29,540 bases of DNA from the NCBI GenBank assembly GCA_910585635.1, contig CAJUFE010000062.1, positions 1 to 29,540 of the forward strand, in the 5' to 3' direction. How positions within the stretch are numbered: position 1 is the stretch's first letter; the number at the start of each line of letters is the position of its first letter. This DNA comes from an uncultured Lachnospiraceae bacterium. GTDB lineage: Bacteria; Bacillota; Clostridia; Lachnospirales; Lachnospiraceae. Shown piece after piece: positions 8,201 to 14,360 of this stretch. The notes below the pieces were generated by a model. That model was not told the DNA's origin, did no database searches, and worked only from the letters and a program-made list of their open reading frames with translations. Made by a program: the position numbers and the translations under genes.

Positions 8201-9233
8201 CATCATGGCAGGCGCGGCACTGGGGATAGCCGGCCTGCGGCGAAAGAAAAAGCAGATGCTCTTGTGCCTGCTGCTGCCCCTTTTTTCTGCCGCCGCAGTC
8301 ATAGAGGTGAGGGCAGAGGCGCCACAGCAGCTACAGGAGGCAGAGGAGCCACAGGAGCCAGAAGAAGAACTGGTGCTCTATCTGCCGGTGGGAGAGGATG
8401 ACGCACCCCAGGAATGCTATGTGGATGGACAAGGGCAAGGATATATCTTATATTTTTTTCGGCAGGTGGAGGAAGAGATACCAGAGGAAACAAGGAGGAT
8501 AGAAGAGACCCGCACCTATACCGGCCTGGAAAGTACAGGACAGATCCCGGAGACCTTGGAGGTGGAGCAGCAGGATGAGGAGGATGGCCGGATCGGGACG
8601 GGACAGCTTAGGCAGACGGAAAGCGTAGAGATAGGGAGCTACTGGGTAGATGATCTGCAGATCCCGGTGATCTTCCACAGCTATGACGCAGATCAGTTTG
8701 AACTACAGGGGATGACCATAGCGAAAGAAGAAGCACTGGACTATCTGCTGGAAGAACAGGAGACGTTCTTAGCGGACTTGGGATGTGAGCCGGGGCGCTA
8801 TGAGATCAGGGAGATCGTCTGGGATGGGGAAAGCTACATGGACCAGGGGATCCTTTGTAGGAGAGCCTGGGCAATGGGCAGAAAACGCTTAACAGATCAT
8901 CAGGTAAGCTATGAAGGCACGGTCTTTTATCCCGCGGTGACGGAAAAGAAGTGGGAAGCACGATATCATCCGGTACCTTCCCCGGTCCAGGACACAGAGG
9001 AGGGGGAAGATCTAAAGCCGGAGACCCAAAGGCTGCCGGAAGAGCCGGTGCCTGAAGCTGTCGTGTCGGAAACCCCGCCTGCAGTGCAGGGGGACCTCTG
9101 GAAAGCGGTCCGTACCTTTGCCGCGTATACGGTCTCGATCGCCGTTCTGCTCCCGGTGTTTTTCTTTTTAGCAGCTCTATGGAAGAAAAGGAAGCAGTGG
9201 GTCCGGTGCAGGGATGCCGGGCGGCATGCGTAA
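5244..9233 (+). CDS. Thioester/SpaA-domain sortase substrate fused to a second membrane-anchored domain
   Basis: The 1329-residue protein starts at ATG 5244 (AAAGGAG at 5232-5238). Order: signal peptide 1-37; thioester-type domain with Cys79 (LFCV) and Gln139 in the QAAIW motif, the pair that forms the internal thioester in Gram-positive adhesins; SpaA/Cna-B domain about 353-515 with Lys359 (ELEKTD) and Glu505 (TFEELEPLEGY) as likely isopeptide residues, interrupted by an insertion of about 100 residues; acidic Glu/Gly/Pro/Ser stalk about 540-850 with 9-residue repeats; Pro-rich spacer; FPETG sorting signal 971-975, hydrophobic segment 980-997 and RRKKK. The frame then continues through a second signal-like segment (1005-1024), an unrecognised extracytoplasmic domain (about 1025-1290), a membrane anchor (about 1291-1313) and a basic tail. 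Role: probably covalent surface adhesion. No sortase gene is in the window. Confidence 0.85.
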   Translation: MEDRKKKGRGKRAIALLLTLLLTLSPCLQGDLLAQAASFMLKMKGTSSMLMDVSFSFFGERMGSGIYYWEKSDGSPLFCVQQHARAGLDLNGTEAPEAFGEDIHFTPSQYELVSLILQCCGMRRGETGELEAGDYLAAQAAIWGVLSPNWLGVEQLEQEMENLHRHVRSWRGIPAQELIAQSSEMVEAICRSIEENYGDDSQYIPAFASKYEENAPVWQAQWQEDGSCQVVFERGDKSEAIKDFEFQLPTGWSYRWDGDQVIFSCQEPQDGVIEVTGSAPEGSELSEEAMPIGLIYVVWATDRPEFQHLTSGVDVTIPLCCYLKIYTPPQEQGSWYLPGGEVYRHQEDLTALYGVELEKTDGDTGDPLEGVEFQILEYFDARQLEGTILDKEQLETWDGWKARCEKQLTGSGGRLEHWDKKTYHFEKTYCGGHPDPVIVYEGNVRHVREQLEEEAWEAWEEAVEACAELCDYHTTDGSGSAQLQADRDLVYEQFTSLAYGYTFEELEPLEGYLPYRADPEQEARQIFCVSAQAGGECREGSGEEEPGVQLARSARILDRVMMAGMGTWDGGMDERSSSERPPSEEPEGHALSDEPKEKGATDGRVGDTLPEGQGGKPSPKDPGGQVRPASPEGSGASNEQIEMPALEDREEKGQPEGKGKEDPSEGQGKEGPSESQGEKRPPEGQDSLDGREGDILSDGREGDIPSDGREGDIPSDGKEGDIPSEGLEGDIPSDDREGDTPPDGQEGMLTPDGADDLEAEESPNTAGDQENGAGSDPSGEQGTEDTPAESDGQEEIISSDGQKEPEGGWPSNAEGDLFAEETIATRSDAALAEADGDDEIEEGEEEALTRRQLRRTSRSPIWLTSQVEPMEQVHMELTPAYLFQVRNYRIDPPEESKPEEPQPTPPPPDRPHRSGRTEGPPPEPAMTVSDPPVPLVGWIEAAYTPPAALTIGDGDTPMAGRSKTGEGGGGFPETGDRGMDPAGLLFIMAGAALGIAGLRRKKKQMLLCLLLPLFSAAAVIEVRAEAPQQLQEAEEPQEPEEELVLYLPVGEDDAPQECYVDGQGQGYILYFFRQVEEEIPEETRRIEETRTYTGLESTGQIPETLEVEQQDEEDGRIGTGQLRQTESVEIGSYWVDDLQIPVIFHSYDADQFELQGMTIAKEEALDYLLEEQETFLADLGCEPGRYEIREIVWDGESYMDQGILCRRAWAMGRKRLTDHQVSYEGTVFYPAVTEKKWEARYHPVPSPVQDTEEGEDLKPETQRLPEEPVPEAVVSETPPAVQGDLWKAVRTFAAYTVSIAVLLPVFFFLAALWKKRKQWVRCRDAGRHA
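7310..7498 (+). repeat. 27-bp tandem repeats encoding a GDIPSDGRE-type stalk
   Basis: About seven imperfect 27-bp units in frame encode 9-residue repeats (GREGDILSD, GREGDIPSD, GKEGDIPSE, GLEGDIPSD, DREGDTPPD and so on). They lie within the acidic stalk of the surface protein and probably act as a length-variable spacer across the cell wall. Confidence 0.85.
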
Positions 9234-9279
9234 AAAGTGACCAGAGAGGTATGGGTGGGCCGCGAATGGACTTCAGTGC

Positions 9280-9308
9280 TTGCACTTCTCTGGCGGTGAT
9301 CGTATAAT
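9280..9308 (+). promoter_or_regulatory. Sigma-A-type promoter for purine nucleoside phosphorylase
   Basis: TTGCAC at 9280-9285, a 17-base spacer and a perfect TATAAT at 9303-9308, about 55 bases before the start codon. Confidence 0.8.
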
Positions 9309-9364
9309 CGGATATAGGACAGACCTAAAGCTTTTACTATATGTAGATGAGGAGGAAGGATATC

Positions 9365-10201
9365 ATGGATCCTGTGTATGAGAAGGTGGATAGGTGTTAT
9401 AAGAGTATCCAAGAGAGGCTGCCCTTTACGCCCCGCCTGGCGCTGATCCTTGGCTCGGGCCTGGGAGATTATGCAGATGGCTTTCCTGTGGAGGGGACGA
9501 TCCAGTATCAGGACATCGAGGGGTTTCCCGTATCGACGGTCCCTGGCCATAAAGGACGCTTTATCTTCACCCATGTAGAGGGTGTGCCGGTGGTGATGAT
9601 GCAGGGGCGGGTCCATTATTATGAAGGCTATCCTATGTCCGATGTGGTGCTCCCTGTCCGGCTGATGCGGCGGATGGGAGCGGAGGTGCTGTTTTTGACC
9701 AATGCAGCCGGGGGCGCGGACTGTTCACTGGCTCCGGGGGATCTTATGCTGATCAAGGACCAGATCGCCTGCTTTGTCCCGTCTCCTCTTATCGGGCCGA
9801 ATGTAGCAGAGTGGGGGCCGCGTTTTCCGGATATGAGCCATATCTATGATCCGGAGCTGATGGAGGCAGTCCGTGAGAGTGCGGCTGATCTGCAGATCGA
9901 TCTGAAGGAAGGTGTGTACCTGCAGCTGACCGGGCCGGCGTATGAGAGCCCGGCGGAGATACGGATGTGCCGCGGGCTGGGAGCCCAGGCGGTGGGGATG
10001 AGCACCGCTTGTGAAGCCATAGCTGCCCGCCATATGGGGTATCGGATCTGCGGTCTGTCTTGTATCTCCAATATGGCCAGCGGGATGACAGACAAGCCCC
10101 TGAGCCATCAGGAGGTCCAGGAGACGGCAGACCGGGTGGCCCCCTTGTTCAAACAACTGGTATCTGCCAGCATCAGAAAGATAAAACTAAAGGTAAATTA
10201 A
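9365..10201 (+). CDS. Purine nucleoside phosphorylase (PNP-I, trimeric type)
   Basis: This cytoplasmic enzyme splits purine nucleosides with phosphate into base and ribose-1-phosphate for salvage. The 278-residue product has the phosphate loop ILGSGLGDYAD, VPGHKG, GRVHYYEGY, the TNAAGG motif, the purine-binding Glu in GPAYESPAE, and the Asn of CISNMASG near the C terminus. Length and motifs fit the trimeric PunA/human type and not the hexameric DeoD type. ATG 9365 is chosen because AGGAGGA at 9350-9356 is correctly spaced; the in-frame ATG 9347 would overlap the ribosome binding site. The start of the AVGMST segment reads ACEAIAA where VPE is more usual, a small deviation. It has its own promoter. 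Confidence 0.95.
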   Translation: MDPVYEKVDRCYKSIQERLPFTPRLALILGSGLGDYADGFPVEGTIQYQDIEGFPVSTVPGHKGRFIFTHVEGVPVVMMQGRVHYYEGYPMSDVVLPVRLMRRMGAEVLFLTNAAGGADCSLAPGDLMLIKDQIACFVPSPLIGPNVAEWGPRFPDMSHIYDPELMEAVRESAADLQIDLKEGVYLQLTGPAYESPAEIRMCRGLGAQAVGMSTACEAIAARHMGYRICGLSCISNMASGMTDKPLSHQEVQETADRVAPLFKQLVSASIRKIKLKVN

Positions 10202-10211
10202 TAAAGCACCC

Positions 10212-10241
10212 TTGCATTTCTTAATTTTTATATAGTAAAAT
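10212..10241 (+). promoter_or_regulatory. Sigma-A-type promoter for the lipoprotein gene
   Basis: TTGCAT at 10212-10217, an 18-base spacer, and TAAAAT at 10236-10241 in an AT-rich stretch 40 bases before the start codon. Confidence 0.6.
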
Positions 10242-10282
10242 GAACCTCGTATAGAATAAGACCATGAGGAGAGTTTTGCTTT

Positions 10283-11149
10283 ATGAAGATCAAGAACATG
10301 AAAAATGCGTATAGCATCGCAGCCGTGCTCTGCCTGGCTTTGGGGCTCACAGCCTGCTCACCTAAGGCAGAGGAGACCGCCCCTGTGGAGACCACAGCGG
10401 CAGAGACCTCATCCAGGCAGGAGGGGACAGAGGAGAGCAAAAAGGAGACGACAGAGGAAGAGACGACCACAGAAGCCGAAACAGAGGCGGAAAGGATGAT
10501 CGTCACAGGACGCGTGGAGGCCATTGACAAGACTGTGGTCACGCTCAACGGCCAGGACGGCCAGCGCTACCAGGTGGATCTAAAGGATGCAGAGACGAAG
10601 AGCGACCTGGAGATCGGGGAAGGTGATGAGATCCAGGTAACCTTTGTGGACAGTAGCAAAGAGGTGAAGGAAGCTGAGGCGTATACCATCATCTCTTCCG
10701 TAGCGCTGGAGGGTGATATGGACCCCGTCATCGCGGGTCTGATCGCAGAGGCTGGGGAAGGTACGATCACCATAGAGACAGACAGCGGGAGCACCTATAC
10801 CTTCTCCACCACGATCGCGCAGGTGGTCACCGGATCTGGCGGCATAGCAGCAGGCGGGTATGTAGAGATCACGTATCTGGGAACACCGGATGAAGGGGTC
10901 GCTCTGCGTGTGATCACAGAGGAAGGCTCTGGAAAGGCCGACGCGACGTATAACCTCTTAGAGGGGACGCTGGTATCGTATACCGATTCTTCCATCACGA
11001 TCCAAGCGGCCAACGGCAGTCCGTTCACATTTGCCTTAGATGGGTATGTGGATATGGAAGAGCTGGGCTTAGGCGCTGGGGATGATGTAGAGATCACCTA
11101 TGAGGGAAGCCTGACGCAGCAGAACGCGGTGGCGATCGATGTAGGATAG
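10283..11149 (+). CDS. Lipoprotein with three tandem beta-rich repeats
   Basis: The 288-residue protein begins with a lipoprotein signal peptide and lipobox LTAC (Cys25), so it should be anchored on the outer face of the membrane. A Thr/Glu-rich linker (about 26-71) follows. Then come three similar units of about 65-75 residues, each reading as a short beta strand, an ITIET/ITIQA-type strand, a YTF-type strand, and a closing GDEIQVTF, GGYVEITY or GDDVEITY strand. This suggests three small beta-barrel domains of OB or DUF5666-like character. I do not recognise a specific function. The start is preceded by GAGGAGAG at 10264-10271. A strong terminator follows the gene. Confidence 0.8.
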   Translation: MKIKNMKNAYSIAAVLCLALGLTACSPKAEETAPVETTAAETSSRQEGTEESKKETTEEETTTEAETEAERMIVTGRVEAIDKTVVTLNGQDGQRYQVDLKDAETKSDLEIGEGDEIQVTFVDSSKEVKEAEAYTIISSVALEGDMDPVIAGLIAEAGEGTITIETDSGSTYTFSTTIAQVVTGSGGIAAGGYVEITYLGTPDEGVALRVITEEGSGKADATYNLLEGTLVSYTDSSITIQAANGSPFTFALDGYVDMEELGLGAGDDVEITYEGSLTQQNAVAIDVG

Positions 11150-11166
11150 ACGAAGATCCGTCACTA

Positions 11167-11195
11167 AGGAGCCCTTGTAGAAGGGGCTCCTTTTG
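11167..11195 (+). terminator. Intrinsic terminator after the lipoprotein gene
   Basis: AAGGAGCCC at 11167-11175 pairs with GGGCTCCTT ending near 11192, with an eight-to-nine-base loop, followed by TTT and a G. It ends the lipoprotein transcript. Confidence 0.85.
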
Positions 11196-11217
11196 TATGT
11201 CCGCTCATGCAAAAAAA

Positions 11218-11256
11218 TATCCAGCAAAACGTGCCGGCGACACGTTTTGTCGGATA
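11218..11256. repeat. 16-nt inverted repeat in the gap before the barnase gene
   Basis: The arm at 11218-11233 (TATCCAGCAAAACGTG) pairs with 11241-11256 (CACGTTTTGTCGGATA) around a seven-base loop, with one mismatch and one G-T pair. On the minus strand it is followed by seven T, so it has terminator form in that direction, yet no minus-strand gene ends here. Confidence 0.6.
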
Positions 11257-11273
11257 AAGAAAAAGGGAGGAGA

Positions 11274-11293
11274 GCTGACCATCGCTGGTCAGC
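11274..11293. repeat. Perfect 7-bp hairpin upstream of the barnase gene
   Basis: GCTGACC at 11274-11280 and GGTCAGC at 11287-11293 flank a six-base loop. It could be an operator or RNA hairpin; there is no T-run. Confidence 0.45.
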
Positions 11294-11339
11294 CCGAGTA
11301 TTATGAAAAAAATCTTGTAAGCAATAACAATAACAAAAG

Positions 11340-11369
11340 TTGATCTGTTCTGTTTGCTATGGTTAAAGT
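11340..11369 (+). promoter_or_regulatory. Weak candidate promoter for the barnase-barstar operon
   Basis: TTGATC at 11340-11345, an 18-base spacer and TAAAGT at 11364-11369. The match is modest, but the position fits and the preceding gene is closed by a terminator. Confidence 0.35.
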
Positions 11370-11461
11370 ATATCGGCAGATCGTGAAGAAATCATGATGT
11401 GGGTGTAAAAGAATTTTTAATGATCTTTGAACAAAATATGAACGAAAAGGAGAGGGAGGGT

Positions 11462-12331
11462 ATGGGAGACAGGATGAAATGGCTGGTGTCCTGGCTGCTG
11501 GCGATGTTCCTTGTAGCCAGTGTAGTGACCGGCTGCCAGGCAGGGAGTCCGTCAGGAGAGGGATGGCAGGACCGCGCTGCCATCCAGCAGCAGGACACAG
11601 CTGTGCAGGAGGCGGCACAAGGCGGCCCGCAGGAGAGCACGTCAGAAGAGACACAAGGCGGCCCGCAGGAGAGCACGTCAGAAGAAACGCAAGGCGGCCC
11701 GCAGGAGCGCTTGTCGGAAGAGACGCAAGGCGGCCCGCAGGAGAGCTTGTCAGAAGAGACGCAAGGCGGCCCGCAGGAGAGCACGTTAGAAGAGACACAA
11801 GACAGCCGGCGGGAAAGCCCATCGGAGGTGGTCCAAGGGGAACGGCAGAGCCAGCTCTCAGAAGAGATCCAGAAAGGCCCTGAGGAGAAGCCGTTGGAGG
11901 AGCCGCCGGGGCAACTCCAGGAAAGGCCGCGCCAGGCAGCAGAGACGGATGATACCAGCCAGATCGATGTGGAGGAAGATGGGGTATATACCTCCAAGGA
12001 GGAGGTGGCCGCCTATATCCACCTTTACGGACATCTGCCGGATAATTACATTACAAAAAAGGAAGCGGAGGAGCTGGGCTGGGACAGCAGGCAGGGGAAC
12101 CTGGCAGAGGTGGCCCCAGGAAAGAGCATCGGCGGCAGCCGCTTCGGCAACTATGAAGGACTGCTCCCGGAAAAGGAGGGGCGGCATTACCGCGAGTGCG
12201 ATATCGGCTATGAAGGCGGCAGGCGGGGAGCTGAGCGGCTGGTCTATTCAGACGATGGCCTGATATTCTATACAGAGGACCACTATAAAACATTTGAACA
12301 GCTGTACGAGACGCAGGGAGATGGATCATGA
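11462..12331 (+). CDS. Lipoprotein-type barnase-family ribonuclease with repeat stalk
   Basis: The last 110 residues or so closely follow barnase: HLPDNYITKKEA, LGW, GNLAEVAPGKSIGG, REC-DIGY, ERLVYSDD and TEDHYKTF. Aligned by eye, the catalytic and binding residues are kept: Lys199 (barnase Lys27), Glu245 (general base Glu73), Arg255 and Arg259 (Arg83, Arg87) and His274 (general acid His102). Barnase cleaves single-stranded RNA, favouring sites after guanine. Unlike classical barnase, the signal sequence ends in a lipobox, VVTGC (Cys25), so the enzyme should be membrane-tethered outside the cell. Residues 54-113 are five 12-residue repeats (GGPQESTSEETQ type), followed by two degenerate copies. 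Start ATG 11462 follows AAGGAGAGGG. Tyr231 replaces barnase Arg59. The barstar gene overlaps the stop codon by 4 bases. Confidence 0.93.
   Translation: MGDRMKWLVSWLLAMFLVASVVTGCQAGSPSGEGWQDRAAIQQQDTAVQEAAQGGPQESTSEETQGGPQESTSEETQGGPQERLSEETQGGPQESLSEETQGGPQESTLEETQDSRRESPSEVVQGERQSQLSEEIQKGPEEKPLEEPPGQLQERPRQAAETDDTSQIDVEEDGVYTSKEEVAAYIHLYGHLPDNYITKKEAEELGWDSRQGNLAEVAPGKSIGGSRFGNYEGLLPEKEGRHYRECDIGYEGGRRGAERLVYSDDGLIFYTEDHYKTFEQLYETQGDGS
11621..11872 (+). repeat. 36-bp tandem repeats encoding the barnase stalk
   Basis: Five near-identical 36-bp units (11621-11800) encode GGPQESTSEETQ-like 12-mers, and two diverged units run to 11872. The near identity at DNA level implies recent expansion and likely copy-number variation between strains. 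Confidence 0.9.
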
Positions 12332-12627
12332 GGAAGATGCTATTGGACTTTCATGTGCCAAAGACACCGGAGCAGGCTCAGAGATATCTGGCTCTTGAGC
12401 TGGATCTGCCGGACTATTACGGCAGGAATCTGGATGCGCTTTACGATATGTTGACAGAGATCACGGAGGATACCTGCGTCGGTATATTTAAGACAGAAGG
12501 GAACCCTTTGATGGCCAGATACCTGCACAAGGTGAAGCGGGTCTTTCGGGATGCAGAAAACGCGAACCCGCATCTTTGCGTGTTGTTCGATAACCTTGAA
12601 GAAAACTATCCTGAGGATGGGGAGTGA
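12328..12627 (+). CDS. Barstar-family ribonuclease inhibitor
   Basis: The 99-residue cytoplasmic protein matches barstar in length and in the barnase-binding helix: LPDYYGRNLDALYDML, where Tyr30, Asp36 and Asp40 match barstar Tyr29, Asp35 and Asp39. Asp39 in barstar blocks the catalytic site. The VFRDA segment places Asp75 where barstar has Glu76. It would protect the producing cell from ribonuclease that stays in the cytoplasm before export. The ATG overlaps the barnase stop codon as ATGA, so the two are translationally coupled and surely one operon. No promoter is seen between them. Confidence 0.93.
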   Translation: MRKMLLDFHVPKTPEQAQRYLALELDLPDYYGRNLDALYDMLTEITEDTCVGIFKTEGNPLMARYLHKVKRVFRDAENANPHLCVLFDNLEENYPEDGE

Positions 12628-12673
12628 AAGGCGGCCCACATCCCCCTGGATCCGCGAAAATGAGGCCAGATGA

Positions 12674-12702
12674 TTGCCTGCCCTTAAAAGATATGATATA
12701 CT
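12674..12702 (+). promoter_or_regulatory. Sigma-A-type promoter for the cyclophilin gene
   Basis: TTGCCT at 12674-12679, 17-base spacer, TATACT at 12697-12702. It gives a leader of about 80 bases before ATG 12791. Confidence 0.65.
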
Positions 12703-12790
12703 ATCGACAGACGGCATGCAAAGAAAGGCGCTGGAGACAGCACTTTTTAGCAGACGATCAAAAAGGACAGAAAATGGCGGAGGTGTCAGT

Positions 12791-13309
12791 ATGAAGAACC
12801 CGATCGTTACGATCGAAATGGAAAATGGTGATGTGATCAAAGCGGAGCTGTACCCGGAGGTGGCTCCGAACACAGTGGACAATTTTATCAGCCTGGCAGG
12901 AAAGGGCTTTTACGACGGGCTGATCTTCCACCGGGTGATCGATGGCTTTATGCTCCAGGGCGGCTGCCCGGATGGGAACGGCATGGGTGGGCCTGGCTAC
13001 CATATCAAAGGGGAATTTACGAACAATGGTTTTCAGAACGATCTGCGCCACACGCGGGGCGTTCTCTCCATGGCCCGGACGATGGTCCCCGATTCGGCAG
13101 GTTCCCAATTTTTTATCATGCATGAAGCGGCTCCCCATCTGGATGGGGAATATGCTGCCTTTGGCCAGGTGATCGAAGGTATGGATGTGGTCGATAAGAT
13201 CGCCAAGGTCCGCACCGATCTCAGCAATCGGCCGATGAAAGCGCAAAGGATGGCTAAGGTCACGGTGGAGACCTTTGGAGAGACCTATCCGGAGCCGGAG
13301 ACCTGTTGA
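12791..13309 (+). CDS. Cyclophilin-type peptidyl-prolyl cis-trans isomerase
   Basis: The 172-residue protein is a minimal cyclophilin domain that speeds cis-trans isomerisation at proline bonds during folding. Visible signatures are APNTVDNFISLAGKGFYDG, the active-site segment FHRVIDGFMLQGGCPDGNG (Arg-Phe/Met-Gln pattern), SAGSQFFI, and the closing HLDGEYAAFGQVIEGMDVVD. The usual active-site Trp is replaced by His in HLDG, as in many small bacterial cyclophilins. It has no signal peptide, so it is cytoplasmic. The start at 12791 follows GGAGGT at 12779-12784; in-frame codons further upstream fall within the promoter region. A tandem repeat and a hairpin lie directly downstream. Confidence 0.93.
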   Translation: MKNPIVTIEMENGDVIKAELYPEVAPNTVDNFISLAGKGFYDGLIFHRVIDGFMLQGGCPDGNGMGGPGYHIKGEFTNNGFQNDLRHTRGVLSMARTMVPDSAGSQFFIMHEAAPHLDGEYAAFGQVIEGMDVVDKIAKVRTDLSNRPMKAQRMAKVTVETFGETYPEPETC

Positions 13310-13352
13310 TGCAGCCTGCCGTCCAGGCAGACTGGACCAGCCGGTCTGGCCG

Positions 13353-13504
13353 GTCGGCAGAGGATGAGGCGGTCGGCAGAGGATGAGGCGGTCGGCAGAG
13401 GATGAGCCGGTCCGCAGAGGATGAGCCAGTCGGCAGAGGATGAGCCAGTCGGCAGAGGATGAGCCGGTCCGCAGAGGATGAGGCGGCCGGCAAAGGATGG
13501 GGCA
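13353..13504. repeat. Eight-copy 19-bp tandem repeat
   Basis: Eight head-to-tail copies of GTCGGCAGAGGATGAGSCG start at 13353, 13372, 13391, 13410, 13429, 13448, 13467 and 13486. Copies 1 and 2 are identical, copies 3-7 differ at one to three positions, and copy 8 is the most diverged. The 19-base period is not a multiple of three, so it is not a coding repeat. It lies between the cyclophilin stop and the convergent membrane protein gene. Confidence 0.95.
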
Positions 13505-13510
13505 AAGTGC

Positions 13511-13574
13511 AAGAGCTCCCGCGATATCGGGTGTCTGCCACAGGCGGCAGGCTGGCGCTATCGTGGGAGCTTTT
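13511..13574 (+). terminator. Long-stem terminator after the cyclophilin gene
   Basis: AGCTCCCGCGATA near 13514-13526 pairs with TATCGTGGGAGCT at 13559-13571 (one G-T pair), followed by TTTT. A smaller CTGCC/GGCAG hairpin sits inside the loop. It can also fold on the minus strand, where the convergent gene ends at 13591. Confidence 0.7.
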
Positions 13575-13590
13575 CTGCTGTAAGACGCTC

Positions 13591-14280
13591 TTAAGGCTGC
13601 AGTTCCAGGACGAAGCGGAGCCAGTCGATGACCGCATCGCTCCGCACGGGATCGGTGATGATCCCGACATAACAGGGCGAGATGGCCACACCGGTCTTTT
13701 CACAGAACCGGGTCTGGCTGAGGTCTACCCCGCAGGGGACTGACTGCCCCTGGGCATCCTCCGCATAAAGGACATGATCCTTTACCTGCTGCCAGAGCTC
13801 TGCCGGCAGGAACTGCGCAAGATCGATAAAAGCACCCAGCTCCATATAATAGCGGATGGTGGCCTCATCGGTGATGATCATATCCAGGTCATCACTGGCT
13901 ACCAGGGCAGAGATCTTAGCCATACTGGCATATCCCAGCTCGGAGGCGCGGCCATCCGTATCGATCCGCAAGGAGCTGTTGAGCTCCACCTTATCTTTTT
14001 TCCCATAGCCCATGTATGCTTTGAATGCCTGGTCCAGGGCTTCCAGGCCTGCTGTCTCCGGGTTGCTGTCATTGACCACTGCATAGGAGAGCCGGGTGGT
14101 AAAGGTGGAATTATAAGCGATGGTCCAGACCAGGTAGAGGAACAAAAACCCGATCCCGATCACCGCGATGTGGATCTTATAGTATTCCCAGATGTACCAG
14201 ACCCGGTCCTGCCAGGACATATTCTTTAACTTAGCCTTTTCTTTCTGACCCTCTTCTTTCAGCTTTTCTTTCCAGGACAT
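13591..14280 (-). CDS. Membrane-anchored protein with binding-protein-like extracytoplasmic domain
   Basis: The 229-residue protein has a charged cytoplasmic N terminus containing two MSWK/MSWQ motifs (about residues 1-25), one membrane segment (about 36-58, HIAVIGIGFLFLYLVWTIAY), and an extracytoplasmic domain of about 170 residues. The stretch DLDMIITDEATIRYYMELGAFIDLAQFLP resembles the hinge region of family 1 sugar-binding lipoproteins, so the domain may be a truncated solute-binding fold. I do not recognise a named family. The start ATG 14280 is preceded by GAGG at a normal distance. It is divergent from the YesL-type gene, a family often found with sugar regulators and transporters, which suggests a joint function by position only. 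Confidence 0.7.
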   Translation of the reverse strand: MSWKEKLKEEGQKEKAKLKNMSWQDRVWYIWEYYKIHIAVIGIGFLFLYLVWTIAYNSTFTTRLSYAVVNDSNPETAGLEALDQAFKAYMGYGKKDKVELNSSLRIDTDGRASELGYASMAKISALVASDDLDMIITDEATIRYYMELGAFIDLAQFLPAELWQQVKDHVLYAEDAQGQSVPCGVDLSQTRFCEKTGVAISPCYVGIITDPVRSDAVIDWLRFVLELQP

Positions 14281-14360
14281 GTTGAACACCTCATTTTCTC
14301 AGTAGGACAGGCCGCCGAAGATCCTATGCGGATGCAGCGGTCTGACAAGACGATATCTAC

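Noticed and set aside
11301..11997. Minus-strand open frames with repeated Cys/Pro/Ser units
   Set aside because: They mirror the 36-bp repeats of the barnase stalk on the opposite strand, and no start signal is seen.
13353..13504. 19-bp repeats considered as a CRISPR array
   Set aside because: The units are directly adjacent without spacers and no cas gene is nearby.
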